A stretch of 64,000 nt of DNA from Ectothiorhodospira lacustris (GTDB lineage Bacteria > Pseudomonadota > Gammaproteobacteria > Ectothiorhodospirales > Ectothiorhodospiraceae): NCBI RefSeq assembly GCF_022227845.1, contig NZ_JAJNQN010000010.1, positions 1-64,000 on the forward strand, given 5' to 3'. The notes beneath the pieces are model-generated. The model saw nothing but the letters and a program-made list of their open reading frames with translations. It ran no database searches and was not told where the DNA came from. A program made the translations under genes and the position numbers. Below are positions 36,660 through 45,091 of this stretch, piece after piece (position 1 is the stretch's first letter; the number at the start of each line of letters is the position of its first letter).

Positions 36660-38263
36660 CCACCAGTATCTCAACATCGGCTGAAAACACATCAGCAGCA
36701 TCAGCGGCATCGGCAGCCCCCCGGACTCCGGACCTGTCATGGCCCCTGGCCCTGGGGCTCCTGGTCGCAGGCATGGGAGCCATGGTGCTCCTCTACTGGC
36801 CCAGCGTGCAGAAGTTGGTGCATATCTGGCTCAACTCGGATACCTATGCCCACGGCATGGTCATCCTGCCCATCAGCCTGTTCCTGGCCTGGCGCATGCG
36901 CCACCAACTGGCCGCGCTGACCCCGCGCCCCAGCTACCTGGGCATCCTGCTCATCGCCGCCCTGGGGCTGGGCTGGACCTTGGCTCGAGCCGCCGATGTC
37001 ACCGTGGTCCAGACCTTCGTCGTGGTCGCCATGGTGCCCACCCTGGTCATCACCGTTCTGGGACTGGGCATCTCCCGGGCGCTGACGTTTCCCCTGGCCT
37101 ATATCTTTTTCGCCTGGCCGGTGGGGAGCTTCCTGGTCCCCATCCTGCAGGACTACACCGCCTGGTTCACCGTGCTCATGCTGCGTCTGACGGGGCTGCC
37201 GGTCTACGCGGAAGGTTATTACATCAGCATTCCCGCCGGGGATTTCGTGGTGGCCGAGGTCTGCAGCGGCATCCGCTATCTCATCGCCTCGGTCGCCCTC
37301 GGGCTGGTCTATGCCTATCTGATCTACCGCAGCCTCTGGCGGCGGCTGGTGTTCACGGCCTTTGCCATCGTCATTCCCATCGTGGCCAATGGCCTGCGGG
37401 CCTACGGCATCATCATGATCGCTCACTGGACCGACATGGAGCACGCCGTGGGAGTGGACCACCTGATCTACGGGTGGCTGTTCTTCGGCGTGGTGATGTT
37501 CCTGCTGTTCTGGGTGGGCAGCCTGTTCCGGGAAGATGATCTCCCGCAGCCTGAGGACCAGCGCCGGGCAATGATGAAGGATGAGATGTCACCCTCCAAG
37601 GCAGCCGCCTCTCCCGTGTTCCTGCCCCTGACCCTGGCGGCCGTGGTGCTGGTCATGGCGCCCCTGGCCGAACTGGGGATCAACCAGCGCATGGCGGCCT
37701 TGGCCGGTGACCGTTATCCGGCGGCGCCCCAGGTCATGGGCTGGACCGCGCCCCGGCAGGATGAGACGCCCGCCTGGCAGCCCCGGTTTGCCGAGCCGGA
37801 TTATCAATCCCAGCATGCCTACAGGTCTGAAAACGGGCATGAGCTGGCCCTGCATGTCCTGCACTATCACCATGATCAACCGGGTACGGATCTGATCACC
37901 CACGGCAACCGGATTTACGATGGTCAGACCTGGCGCCGGGTTTCCAACTCGGGGCGCACCGTGACCCTGCCCGGCGGCGAGCAACACGGGGTCCGTGAAA
38001 CGATCCTGCGTGGTCCCGGAGATCGCGGGCGCATCGTCTGGCACTGGTACCAGGTGGCAGATCGTCCCACCGCCCGCCCCATTGAGGTGAAGCTCTTGGA
38101 GGCCTGGGCCCGGCTCAGTGGCCATCGGGACGGCTCGCTGTTGGTGGCTGTGACCACGGAGTTCCAGCTCACTCCCGACGAGGGGCGTGTCGTATTGCAG
38201 GAATTTCTCATCCGCATGCCCGGACTGATTGACGTGGAATACCGGCCGGAGTCAGGCTCATGA
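36656..38263 (+). CDS. xrtA: Exosortase A with fused EpsI domain
   Basis: 535 residues. An exosortase core of about 300 residues with eight or so membrane helices carries the catalytic triad seen in the family: Cys203 (EVCSGIRY), Arg248 (NGLRAYG) and His269 (DHLIYGW). The remaining 230 residues form a periplasmic EpsI/DUF3485 domain after one more helix. Exosortases process PEP-CTERM proteins, thought to be cut at the Pro-Glu-Pro region and linked to the exopolysaccharide. Gene sits between two glycosyltransferases with ATGA overlaps. Confidence 0.95.
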   Translation: MTTSISTSAENTSAASAASAAPRTPDLSWPLALGLLVAGMGAMVLLYWPSVQKLVHIWLNSDTYAHGMVILPISLFLAWRMRHQLAALTPRPSYLGILLIAALGLGWTLARAADVTVVQTFVVVAMVPTLVITVLGLGISRALTFPLAYIFFAWPVGSFLVPILQDYTAWFTVLMLRLTGLPVYAEGYYISIPAGDFVVAEVCSGIRYLIASVALGLVYAYLIYRSLWRRLVFTAFAIVIPIVANGLRAYGIIMIAHWTDMEHAVGVDHLIYGWLFFGVVMFLLFWVGSLFREDDLPQPEDQRRAMMKDEMSPSKAAASPVFLPLTLAAVVLVMAPLAELGINQRMAALAGDRYPAAPQVMGWTAPRQDETPAWQPRFAEPDYQSQHAYRSENGHELALHVLHYHHDQPGTDLITHGNRIYDGQTWRRVSNSGRTVTLPGGEQHGVRETILRGPGDRGRIVWHWYQVADRPTARPIEVKLLEAWARLSGHRDGSLLVAVTTEFQLTPDEGRVVLQEFLIRMPGLIDVEYRPESGS

Positions 38264-39432
38264 CCGACGGCCCGCGGGGGGCACCGCCGCTGGTAGCCCA
38301 CATCATTCATCGTCTGGACGTGGGCGGCATGGAGAACGGTCTGGTCAACCTGATCAACCACATGCCGGCGGATCGCTACCGTCATGCCATCGTGTGCATG
38401 ACGGACTACACCGATTTCAGTCGCCGCATTCGCCGCGACGACGTGACGCTGCATGCCCTGCACAAGCAGGAGGGTAAGGACCTCAAGGTCCATGGCCGGC
38501 TCTGGCGGTTCCTGCGCCGACAGCGGCCGGACATTGTCCATACCCGCAACATGGCCACCCTGGAGACCCAGGCCATTGCCGCCCTGGCGGGGGTGGGGCG
38601 GCGTGTCCATGGCGAACATGGCTGGGACATCGGTGACCTGGACGGCTCCAGGGCCAAAACCCGGCACCTGCGTCGTCTGTTCCGGCCCCTGGTGGGCCAG
38701 TACATCGCCCTGTCCCGGCACCAGCTGGGTTATCTGTCGCAAGAGATCGGCGTGGCGCCGGCCCGTTTGAACCACATCTGCAACGGGGTGGATGTCACCC
38801 GTTTTTCCCCCCGGGACAAGACCCAGGCCCGATCCGTTCTGCCGGAGGGATTCGCGCCCCCGGAGGCCGTCGTCATCGGTGCGGTCATGCGGATGCAAGC
38901 GGTCAAGTCCCCGGACATTCTGGTGGCGGCCGTGCTTGCCCTGCTGAGGCGGGATGAAGGGCTGAAGCGCAGGCTGCGTCTGGTGATGATCGGAGACGGT
39001 CCTCTGCGGGAAGGGCTGCAGGCCCGTCTGCGGGAAGCCGGTGTTGCCGACCTGGCCTGGCTGCCCGGCAACCGTGATGACATTCCCGACCTGATGGCGG
39101 CGATGGACCTTTGTGTGGTGCCTTCCCTGGCGGAAGGTATCTGTAACACCATATTGGAGGCCATGGCCACCGGCCTGCCGGTGATCGGCACGGCGGTGGG
39201 GGGCAATCCCGATCTGATCGAGCCGGGGCAGACCGGGACCCTGGTCCCCGCCGGCGATCCCGAGGCCCTGGCCGACGCCCTGGGTGGCTATCTGGACGAC
39301 CTGGCCCTGGCCCGACGCCACGGCAGCATCGCCAGGGAGCGGGCGCAGCAGCGCTACAGCCTGGAAGCCATGGTGCAGGGCTACCTAGACGTCTATGACA
39401 AGTTCACTATGCCCTCAAGTCAGGGGGCATGA
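38260..39432 (+). CDS. XrtA-system group-1 glycosyltransferase (TIGR03088-like)
   Basis: 390 residues. GT4 family: PLVAHIIHRLDVGGMENGLVNLINHMP at the acceptor half, GIGAVMRMQAVKSP-type linker (VIGAVMRMQAVKSPDILVAA), and the donor-binding VPSLAEGICNTILEAMATGLPVIGTAVGGNPDLI. It extends the lipid-linked sugar chain. Start overlaps the xrtA stop. It is the last tightly coupled gene before a 447-base repeat-filled gap. Confidence 0.92.
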   Translation: MTDGPRGAPPLVAHIIHRLDVGGMENGLVNLINHMPADRYRHAIVCMTDYTDFSRRIRRDDVTLHALHKQEGKDLKVHGRLWRFLRRQRPDIVHTRNMATLETQAIAALAGVGRRVHGEHGWDIGDLDGSRAKTRHLRRLFRPLVGQYIALSRHQLGYLSQEIGVAPARLNHICNGVDVTRFSPRDKTQARSVLPEGFAPPEAVVIGAVMRMQAVKSPDILVAAVLALLRRDEGLKRRLRLVMIGDGPLREGLQARLREAGVADLAWLPGNRDDIPDLMAAMDLCVVPSLAEGICNTILEAMATGLPVIGTAVGGNPDLIEPGQTGTLVPAGDPEALADALGGYLDDLALARRHGSIARERAQQRYSLEAMVQGYLDVYDKFTMPSSQGA

Positions 39433-39466
39433 GGGGGCACAAGCCATACTCGACTCGCGAGGGTGA

Positions 39467-39849
39467 CCCTTGGCCGCGAACAGGGATGGTGAAGACATAT
39501 TCCTGCCAGGGACGCCCTGAATCGGTCATTCCCGCGAATGCGGGAATCCAAATACCACGTCATTCCCGCGAACGCGGGAATCCAGCGTCATGGCCGGTAC
39601 GGGTTCGCAGCAATACCACGTTATTCCCGCGAATGCGGGAATCCAGTCGGGGGCGGAGAACCTGGGCTCCCGCTTTCGCGGGAGTGACGAGGGGAAGGGG
39701 CGGGAATGACGAGGTGATGGGGCGGGAGTGACGAGGGGGCGGGAGTGGTGAAGGGCAGGAGGAGTGACGGAACAGGGGTATGCGCCTGACTTGTGGGAGC
39801 GGCCCTTGGCCGCGAACAGGGGCGATGGTGAAGGCAGTCTCCTGTAGGG
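39467..39849. repeat. Two REP-like copies with shared downstream sequence
   Basis: CCCTTGGCCGCGAACAGGG occurs at 39467-39485 and 39803-39821, each followed by ATGGTGAAG and then TCCTG(C/T)(C/-)AGGG. The second copy is more complete: GTGGGAGCGGCCCTTGGCCG with the palindrome GCGGCC-ctt-GGCCGC at 39799-39813, similar to Pseudomonas-type REP elements. The stretch between the copies holds the ATTCCC-type array. Confidence 0.65.
39525..39689. repeat. Array of four ATTCCC-type palindromes
   Basis: Units such as GTCATTCCCGCGAATGCGGG followed by AATCCA. Centre loops vary (GAAT, GAAC, TTTC) while the arms CATTCCCGCG/CGCGGGAAT are conserved, the pattern expected of a dispersed repeat with compensatory stems. 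Confidence 0.85.
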
Positions 39850-39879
39850 TTTATTTCATCGTGAACAAGAGACAAAAAC

Positions 39880-41772
39880 ATGTGCGGCATCACCGGGATC
39901 TTCGACACCCAAGGCCAGGCCTCCATCAACCGGGCTCTGCTGGAACGTATGAACCAGACCCAGTTCCACCGAGGCCCCGATGAAGGCGGCGTCCACCTGG
40001 AACCCGGGGTCGGGCTGGCCCACCGCCGACTGTCCATCATCGACCTCTCCAGCGGCCAGCAGCCCCTGTTCAACGAAGACCATACCGTGGCCGTCACCTA
40101 CAACGGTGAGATATACAACTTCCCGGCACTGACCCAAACCCTCAAGGCCGCCGGACACACCTTCCGCACCCATTGCGACACCGAAGTCATCGTCCACGCC
40201 TGGGAAGAATGGGGCGAAGACTGCGTGCGTCACTTTCGCGGCATGTTCGCCTTCGCCGTCTGGGACCGCAACCGCCAAAGCCTGTTCCTGGCCCGGGACC
40301 GCCTGGGCATCAAACCCGTCTACTACGCCCATCTGCCCAATGGGCAGTGCATTTTCGCCTCCGAACTCAAAGCCCTGATGGCCCACCCGGATCTGCCCCG
40401 GTCGCTGGACCCCCGGGCGGTGGACGAATATTTCGCCTATGGCTACGTGCCCGAGCCACGCACCATCTACCAGGGCGTACACAAGCTGCCCCCCGGCCAC
40501 ACCCTGCTGCTGCAGCGGGGTCGCACACCGGGGGAGCCGCGGGAATACTGGGATGTGCCGTTCCAGCCCCATGCCCCCATGGGTGAGGCCCAGGCGATGG
40601 AGGAACTGGTGGAACGCCTGCGCGAAGCGGTACGTATCCGCCTGGTGGCCGAGGTACCCCTGGGGGCCTTCCTGTCCGGCGGCGTGGACTCCAGCGCCGT
40701 GGTGGCCATGATGGCGGGCCTGATGGACGACCCGGTCAAGACCTGCTCCATCGGCTTCAGCGACCCCCGCTACGACGAGTCCGCCCATGCCGCCCAGGTG
40801 GCCGAGCGCTACCATACCAGCCACCGGCAGCGGCAGGTGGACCCGGACGACTTCAGCCTGTTGGACCGGCTGGCGGATCTCTACGACGAACCCTTTGCCG
40901 ACAGCTCGGCCCTGCCCACTTACCGGGTCTGCGAACTGGCCCGGCAGGACGTCACCGTGGCCCTGTCGGGGGATGGCGGGGATGAGACCCTGGCCGGATA
41001 CCGGCGTTACCGATTCCATCTACAGGAGGAACGGGTGCGCAACCATCTGCCCCTGGGGTTGCGGCGTCCCCTGTTCGGCACCCTGGGACGGATATATCCC
41101 AAGCTGGACCAGGCCCCGCGGATGTTCCGCGCCCGCGCCACCTTTCAGGCCCTGGCCCGAGACGCGGTGGAGGGGTATTTCAACAACATCGCCGTCATTC
41201 GTGACGAGCAGCGCCTGAAGCTTTACAGCCCCGCCTTCCGGCGGCAACTGGAGGGACACACGGCGGTGGACGTGCTGCGCCGCCACGCCGCCCGTGCCCC
41301 GGTGGAAGACCCCCTGTCCCTGGTTCAGTACCTGGACATGAAGACCTATTTGCCCGGCGACATCCTTACCAAGGTGGACCGAGCCAGCATGGCCCATGCT
41401 CTGGAGGTACGGGTGCCCATCCTGGATCATCCCCTGGTGGAATGGATCTCGGGCCTGCCGCCGTCGCTCAAGCTCCGGGGCGGGGAAGGGAAGTACCTGC
41501 TGAAGAAGGCGATGGAGCCGCACCTGCCCAGCGATATCCTGTACCGGCGCAAGCAGGGCTTTGCCGTGCCCCTGGACCAGTGGTTCCGCGGTCCCCTGAA
41601 ACAGCGCCTGCAGGACACCATCCTCGGCGACCGGTTGCAGGATGCCGGCCTTTTTGAGATGAGCACCCTCCGGCATCTGGTGGATGCCCATGTGAGCGGG
41701 TGCCGGGATTACAGTGCCCCCCTGTGGTCCCTGTTCATGTTCGAGGCGTTTTTGCGGCGCAACGAGGGCTGA
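39880..41772 (+). CDS. XrtA/PEP-CTERM-system amidotransferase (asparagine-synthase type)
   Basis: 630 residues. Class-II glutaminase with Cys2 as nucleophile (MCGITGIF), RGPDEGG and NGEIYNF; then the synthetase domain with the PP-loop SGGVDSSAV (about 266-274) and CSIGF, DEPFADSSALPTY. It transfers glutamine nitrogen to a carboxylate; in exosortase-A loci the acceptor is probably a uronic acid of the polymer rather than aspartate. It would complement the GDP-mannose dehydrogenase at 47 kb, which makes a uronate. Separated from the rest of the operon by the repeat gap. Confidence 0.93.
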   Translation: MCGITGIFDTQGQASINRALLERMNQTQFHRGPDEGGVHLEPGVGLAHRRLSIIDLSSGQQPLFNEDHTVAVTYNGEIYNFPALTQTLKAAGHTFRTHCDTEVIVHAWEEWGEDCVRHFRGMFAFAVWDRNRQSLFLARDRLGIKPVYYAHLPNGQCIFASELKALMAHPDLPRSLDPRAVDEYFAYGYVPEPRTIYQGVHKLPPGHTLLLQRGRTPGEPREYWDVPFQPHAPMGEAQAMEELVERLREAVRIRLVAEVPLGAFLSGGVDSSAVVAMMAGLMDDPVKTCSIGFSDPRYDESAHAAQVAERYHTSHRQRQVDPDDFSLLDRLADLYDEPFADSSALPTYRVCELARQDVTVALSGDGGDETLAGYRRYRFHLQEERVRNHLPLGLRRPLFGTLGRIYPKLDQAPRMFRARATFQALARDAVEGYFNNIAVIRDEQRLKLYSPAFRRQLEGHTAVDVLRRHAARAPVEDPLSLVQYLDMKTYLPGDILTKVDRASMAHALEVRVPILDHPLVEWISGLPPSLKLRGGEGKYLLKKAMEPHLPSDILYRRKQGFAVPLDQWFRGPLKQRLQDTILGDRLQDAGLFEMSTLRHLVDAHVSGCRDYSAPLWSLFMFEAFLRRNEG

Positions 41773-42067
41773 GCGTCACCGTCCCCTTCCGTCATTCCCG
41801 CCCTTTTCCGTCACTCCCGCCTTCCTCCGTCACTCCCGCGAACGCGGGAGTCCATGCCCCCCCCATCCTTGACTGGATTCCCGCGTTCGCGGGAATGACG
41901 GGGGCCGTGAATGGGTTCCCGCTTTCGTGGGAATGACGGGGGCCGTGAATGGATTCCCGCGTTCGCGGGAATGACGAGACTGGCCCATTGCCGTCACTCC
42001 CGCCCTTTCTTCCGTCACTCCCTCTCTTTCCTTCCGTCACTCCCGCGAAAGCGGGAGTCCAGGCTTT
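41773..42067. repeat. Dense array of ATTCCC/ACTCCC-type palindromes
   Basis: At least five complete units (41828-41854, 41871-41899, 41911-41938, 41949-41975, 42034-42062) plus four half-units reading CGTCA(C/T)TCCCGCC fill the gap between two convergent genes. Two inner units are repeated head to tail with the same GGGGGCCGTGAATGG linker, indicating local duplication. The last unit abuts the DAHP synthase stop and may serve as its terminator. Confidence 0.88.
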
Positions 42068-43144
42068 TTAAGCCGAGATACGATCGTCGATCAGCTCCCG
42101 CAGCATCTGCGCGCCGTTGCGGATCATCTCTTCCGTGGTCACCCAGTTCACACAGGCGTCGGTGATGGAACAGCCGTAGCGCAGCCGGGTGCGATCCGCG
42201 GTCAGCGGTTGATTGCCCGCCTCCAAGAAGCTTTCGACCATCAGCCCCACGATGGAACGGTTACCCTCCCGAATCTGGTGCAACACGTCCTTCATTACCA
42301 GAGGCTGCAGTTCCGGGTTCTTGGAGGAATTGGCGTGGGAGCAGTCCACCACGATATTCCGGGGGATTCCCGCCTTTTCCAGGGCCTGCTCAGCCAGGGC
42401 CACGGAGACGGTGTCATAGTTGGGTTGCCCGTTGCCGCCGCGCAGCACCAGATGCCCGTAACGGTTGCCCCGGGTGCGCAGAATCACCGACTGCCCGTCA
42501 TTGCCGATGCCCAGGAAACTGTGGGGACTGCCGGCTGACAGTATGGCGTTGATCGCCACGCTCAGGTCCCCGTCGGTGCCGTTCTTGAAGCCCACGGGGG
42601 TGGACAGGCCCGAGGACATCTCCCGGTGGGTCTGGGATTCCGCCGTGCGTGCGCCGATGGCCGTCCAGGCGATCAGATCGCCGTAGTACTGGGGCGCAAT
42701 GGGGTCCAGGGCCTCGGTGGCCGCCGGCAGGCCCAGCTCATTGATGTCCATCAGGAAGCGCCGTGCCTTGGCCATCCCCTCATCGATCCGGAAGGTGTCA
42801 TCCAGGTAGGGATCGTTGATGAATCCCTTCCAGCCCACGGCGGTGCGGGGCTTTTCGAAATAGACCCGCATCACCAGCAGCATGACATCCGATACCTCGT
42901 CCGCCAGCGCCTTCAGGCGCCGCGCATAGTCCATGCCAGCCTCGGGATCGTGGATGGAGCAGGGACCCACCACCACGAACAGGCGCGGGTCCCGGTGATC
43001 CAGGATATCGCACAGGGTCTTGCGCCCGGTGAGGACGGTGCGGGCCGCGGCATCGGACAGGGGGAACTGTGTCTTGATCTCCCGGGGGGAGGGCATGTAG
43101 TCCATGGCGGCGATGTTGAGGTTTTCGGTCTGAGCTGTGGTCAT
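42068..43144 (-). CDS. 3-deoxy-7-phosphoheptulonate (DAHP) synthase, class I
   Basis: 358 residues, like E. coli AroF/G/H. Landmarks: VVVGPCSIHDPEAGMDYARRL, MRVYFEKPRTAVGWKGFINDP, QTHREMSSGLSTPVGFKNGTDG, VDCSHANSSK and SITDAC. The GPCSIHD Cys and the KPRT...GWKG and DCSHAN metal/substrate residues are intact. It condenses phosphoenolpyruvate and erythrose-4-phosphate, the first step of aromatic amino-acid synthesis. Similarity by eye is highest to the AroF/AroH branch, so feedback by tyrosine or tryptophan is possible but not shown. It is unrelated to the flanking polysaccharide genes. Confidence 0.95.
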   Translation of the reverse strand: MTTAQTENLNIAAMDYMPSPREIKTQFPLSDAAARTVLTGRKTLCDILDHRDPRLFVVVGPCSIHDPEAGMDYARRLKALADEVSDVMLLVMRVYFEKPRTAVGWKGFINDPYLDDTFRIDEGMAKARRFLMDINELGLPAATEALDPIAPQYYGDLIAWTAIGARTAESQTHREMSSGLSTPVGFKNGTDGDLSVAINAILSAGSPHSFLGIGNDGQSVILRTRGNRYGHLVLRGGNGQPNYDTVSVALAEQALEKAGIPRNIVVDCSHANSSKNPELQPLVMKDVLHQIREGNRSIVGLMVESFLEAGNQPLTADRTRLRYGCSITDACVNWVTTEEMIRNGAQMLRELIDDRISA

Positions 43145-43201
43145 GCGGATAATCCGGCGTAAAAGGGTGACAATCTTGACAGTCTAACGCGAAAATGCAT
43201 T

Positions 43202-43215
43202 GCATTGTGCAATGC
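43202..43215. promoter_or_regulatory. Perfect inverted repeat between DAHP synthase and methyltransferase
   Basis: GCATTG-tg-CAATGC is a 6-2-6 inverted repeat with an extra GCATT just before it. It lies in the 121-base divergent gap. TTGCAC on the DAHP-synthase strand overlaps it and could be a -35 box, so the site is a plausible operator. No known regulator consensus was recognised. Confidence 0.4.
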
Positions 43216-43265
43216 GGTTCCAAGCCTCAAACTATCAGCCCGCCCAGAATTTTCCCGAAGATTTC

Positions 43266-43994
43266 ATGCCCCGCCCAAAATTCGAAGAACAATGGCGTCA
43301 GCGCTTCATTCAGCGCGGTACGGTCTGTCAGGATGACGCCGACATCGCCGGCTGGACGCGGTCCGGGCTGGAGGCCCGGCTGAGAAACTTTCAGCGCCTC
43401 TGGCCGGGGGATGTGCCGGGCGCCCTGTGGCTGGATGTGGGCTGCGGGGCCGGCAGTTATACTCGCTATCTGGCGGAGCAGGGCGTCAGTCCCATCGGCA
43501 TGGACTACTCCCTGCCCTCGGTAGGGAAGGCCCGGGCACGCAGTCCGGCGGCGGTGACCTGGGCCGTGGGGGATGTGACTCAGCTGGCGATCCGCCCCGC
43601 CTCCCTGGACGGTGTCCTGTGCTTTGGTGTGATGCAGGCCCTGTCGCGGCCGGAGCAGGCGGTAGCAGAACTGGTGGGAAGTGTTAGAGATGGTGGCGAG
43701 GTGTGGGTCGATGCCCTCAATCGTGACTGCCTGTTCACGCGGATCAAGCAGGTCGTTGCCCGATTGCGCCGGCGCCCCTTGGGCTTGCGTTATGACACCC
43801 CTGGCGAACTGTCATCCTGGATGAGGCGCCACGGCGCCAGGGAGGTAGAGATCCACTGGATCCCGATTCTTCCCGCACGTCTGCAAGGGCTCCAGCCCTG
43901 GGTGGAGAGCGGGTCGTTTCGGGCCCTTCTGTCCCGCTTGCCCGTGTTGGGTTCTCTGCTGAGCCATGCCGTACTCATTCGGGCGCGAGTGTAA
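43266..43994 (+). CDS. Class I SAM-dependent methyltransferase
   Basis: 242 residues from the ATG at 43266; the frame extends 22 codons further to 43200 but that start lies inside the inverted repeat. Motif I LWLDVGCGAGSYTRYLAEQGVSPIGMDYS, the acidic end of strand 2 in GMDYS, motif post-I WAVGDVTQLAI and motif III are typical. It is related to class I methyltransferases of glycan clusters; the substrate is unknown. It precedes the PEP-CTERM gene region but has no overlap with a neighbour. Confidence 0.8.
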   Translation: MPRPKFEEQWRQRFIQRGTVCQDDADIAGWTRSGLEARLRNFQRLWPGDVPGALWLDVGCGAGSYTRYLAEQGVSPIGMDYSLPSVGKARARSPAAVTWAVGDVTQLAIRPASLDGVLCFGVMQALSRPEQAVAELVGSVRDGGEVWVDALNRDCLFTRIKQVVARLRRRPLGLRYDTPGELSSWMRRHGAREVEIHWIPILPARLQGLQPWVESGSFRALLSRLPVLGSLLSHAVLIRARV

Positions 43995-44324
43995 CCCGGC
44001 TCCGGCTGCTTGCATTGGGGCGCTGTGGTCTGAGGTGTCACCGGATTGCCTGTCGGAACTGTTTACAGCTTATCAAACGCTCGGATTCGGTCTGTTGGTG
44101 CGGTCTGCCCCCCGTCCGTCCGGCGAAGATTTCAGTGGTTATCGGCTTCTGAAGGAAGCAGATGCTTGAGATGGGTGTAGGCTTTTTTTACAGGTGGCCT
44201 CAGAACTTAAGTCTGAGTAGCACGTTGGTGCCTTGGTTTATTTGAAGTGCATCACATTTTTTGTTTTGGCGCATTTTTTGCCTTGGCTTTGTGTCTTCTT
44301 CATCTCCATCCAAGGAACACTATC
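43995..44324. other. 330-base gene-free region upstream of the PEP-CTERM gene
   Basis: No supported gene. The first two thirds is of mixed composition with no palindrome of note; an AT-rich stretch from about 44180 onward holds the sigma-54 promoter and the leader of the PEP-CTERM gene. Confidence 0.7.
44266..44282 (+). promoter_or_regulatory. Sigma-54 (RpoN) -24/-12 promoter of the PEP-CTERM gene
   Basis: TTGGCGCATTTTTTGCC matches the consensus TTGGCACGNNNNTTGCW with the required GG and GC dinucleotides exactly ten bases apart; mismatches are only at three less conserved positions. Transcription should begin near 44293, with an AAGGA ribosome site at 44311-44316 and the ATG at 44325. PEP-CTERM genes are known to be controlled by RpoN through PrsK/PrsR, which fits; those regulators are not in the window. 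Confidence 0.8.
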
Positions 44325-45050
44325 ATGCGCCCCAAAAAACGCGCCCTTCAGGCAATCCTACTGGCATCAGTCATGTTGTGCTCGGCGGCTGTTTCCGCTG
44401 CACCAGTGCTTCTGGGGGCTCTGGAAAAGGATTATGGCATGGGCGCGGGTAAGGTGGCTGCCGCCAGCATGGGCGCGGGAAGCTGCGATGGCCGTGGCGG
44501 CAATTCCATCACCATACGCAATTCTTCCGGGTGTCAGCGCTTCTACGACGCGTTCGATTTTTCCGGTTTCTCCTTTGGCGAGATCGATCATCTGGCGCTG
44601 ACGATCAGCTACAGCAATACCAATGCTTCTTTTTTCTTCGTGCCGACGGAGTTCTGGAATGTACGCCCGGCCGCATCCCCTGTTCTGGCCAGTGACTCGC
44701 TGTATTCAATGACTCGGGTGGGTGGCGGGGGTACCAGCAGCACCTTCGTGTTCGACGGCACGCTGGACATCTTCGACGAGATCGTTGCCAGCCAGAGCCT
44801 CTTCCTATGGTTCGCTCATACGGGGGCGGGTTCGCAGAACTTCAATCTCTTTTCCGCCCATTTGGAAGTGTGGGGGACGGCCCCCCTTCAGGAGCAGCCT
44901 TCCGCCGTCCCGGAACCGAAAGTCATCGGGCTGCTGTTGATGGGGTTGTTGGCAATGGCAGCGGGGCTGCGCCGGAGTGCCCGTAGGGCCGGCCATGGTG
45001 TCATCGGCCGGCAGCCCTTTCTGGGGCAGGGTAGGGCGCTTCGCGGTTGA
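44325..45050 (+). CDS. PEP-CTERM sorted extracellular protein
   Basis: 241 residues from the ATG at 44325 (AAGGA eight bases upstream). A signal peptide (MRPKKRALQAILLASVMLCSAAVSAAP, cleavage about residue 26) is followed by a beta-rich domain resembling other small PEP-CTERM passenger domains (no enzyme motif seen). The sorting signal is VPEP (195-198), a hydrophobic helix (VIGLLLMGLLAMAAGL) and an Arg-rich stop RRSARR. Unusually about 20 residues follow the Arg cluster, where most family members end. Expected to be cut and anchored by the exosortase A encoded 7 kb upstream. Confidence 0.9.
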   Translation: MRPKKRALQAILLASVMLCSAAVSAAPVLLGALEKDYGMGAGKVAAASMGAGSCDGRGGNSITIRNSSGCQRFYDAFDFSGFSFGEIDHLALTISYSNTNASFFFVPTEFWNVRPAASPVLASDSLYSMTRVGGGGTSSTFVFDGTLDIFDEIVASQSLFLWFAHTGAGSQNFNLFSAHLEVWGTAPLQEQPSAVPEPKVIGLLLMGLLAMAAGLRRSARRAGHGVIGRQPFLGQGRALRG

Positions 45051-45058
45051 AAGATGAA

Positions 45059-45090
45059 GCCTGCCGGCGGCATGGAACTCGCCGGCAGGC
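45059..45090. terminator. Bidirectional hairpin terminator
   Basis: An 11-bp perfect stem GCCTGCCGGCG/CGCCGGCAGGC (45059-45069 and 45080-45090) with a 10-base loop sits between the convergent PEP-CTERM and asparagine-synthase-like genes. No clear U-tract follows, but stem strength and place make it a good terminator for both. Confidence 0.7.
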
Positions 45091-45091
45091 T

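Larger units (their letters stand above)
39433..39879. other. 447-base gene-free gap filled by palindromic repeats
   Basis: No supported gene. Four ATTCCC/GGGAAT-type palindromes (39525-39550, 39558-39585, 39619-39646, 39667-39689) and two REP-like copies (39467-39511 and 39799-39849) occupy most of it. Two of the palindrome units share the same leading AATACCACGT, so they were probably duplicated as a 61-base unit. The last stretch before the amidotransferase gene (39850-39879) carries only a weak AAGAG ribosome site. Confidence 0.8.

Noticed and set aside
41792-42040. Small frames in the palindrome array (for example PRTRESIHGP repeats)
   Set aside because: Their translations are just the repeat unit read again and again.
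39525-42062. CRISPR array
   Set aside because: Repeat units are palindromes with variable spacing and no unique spacers of constant length, and no cas genes are near.
43966-44169. 67-residue frame after the methyltransferase
   Set aside because: Starts inside the methyltransferase gene, has no ribosome site and no family features.
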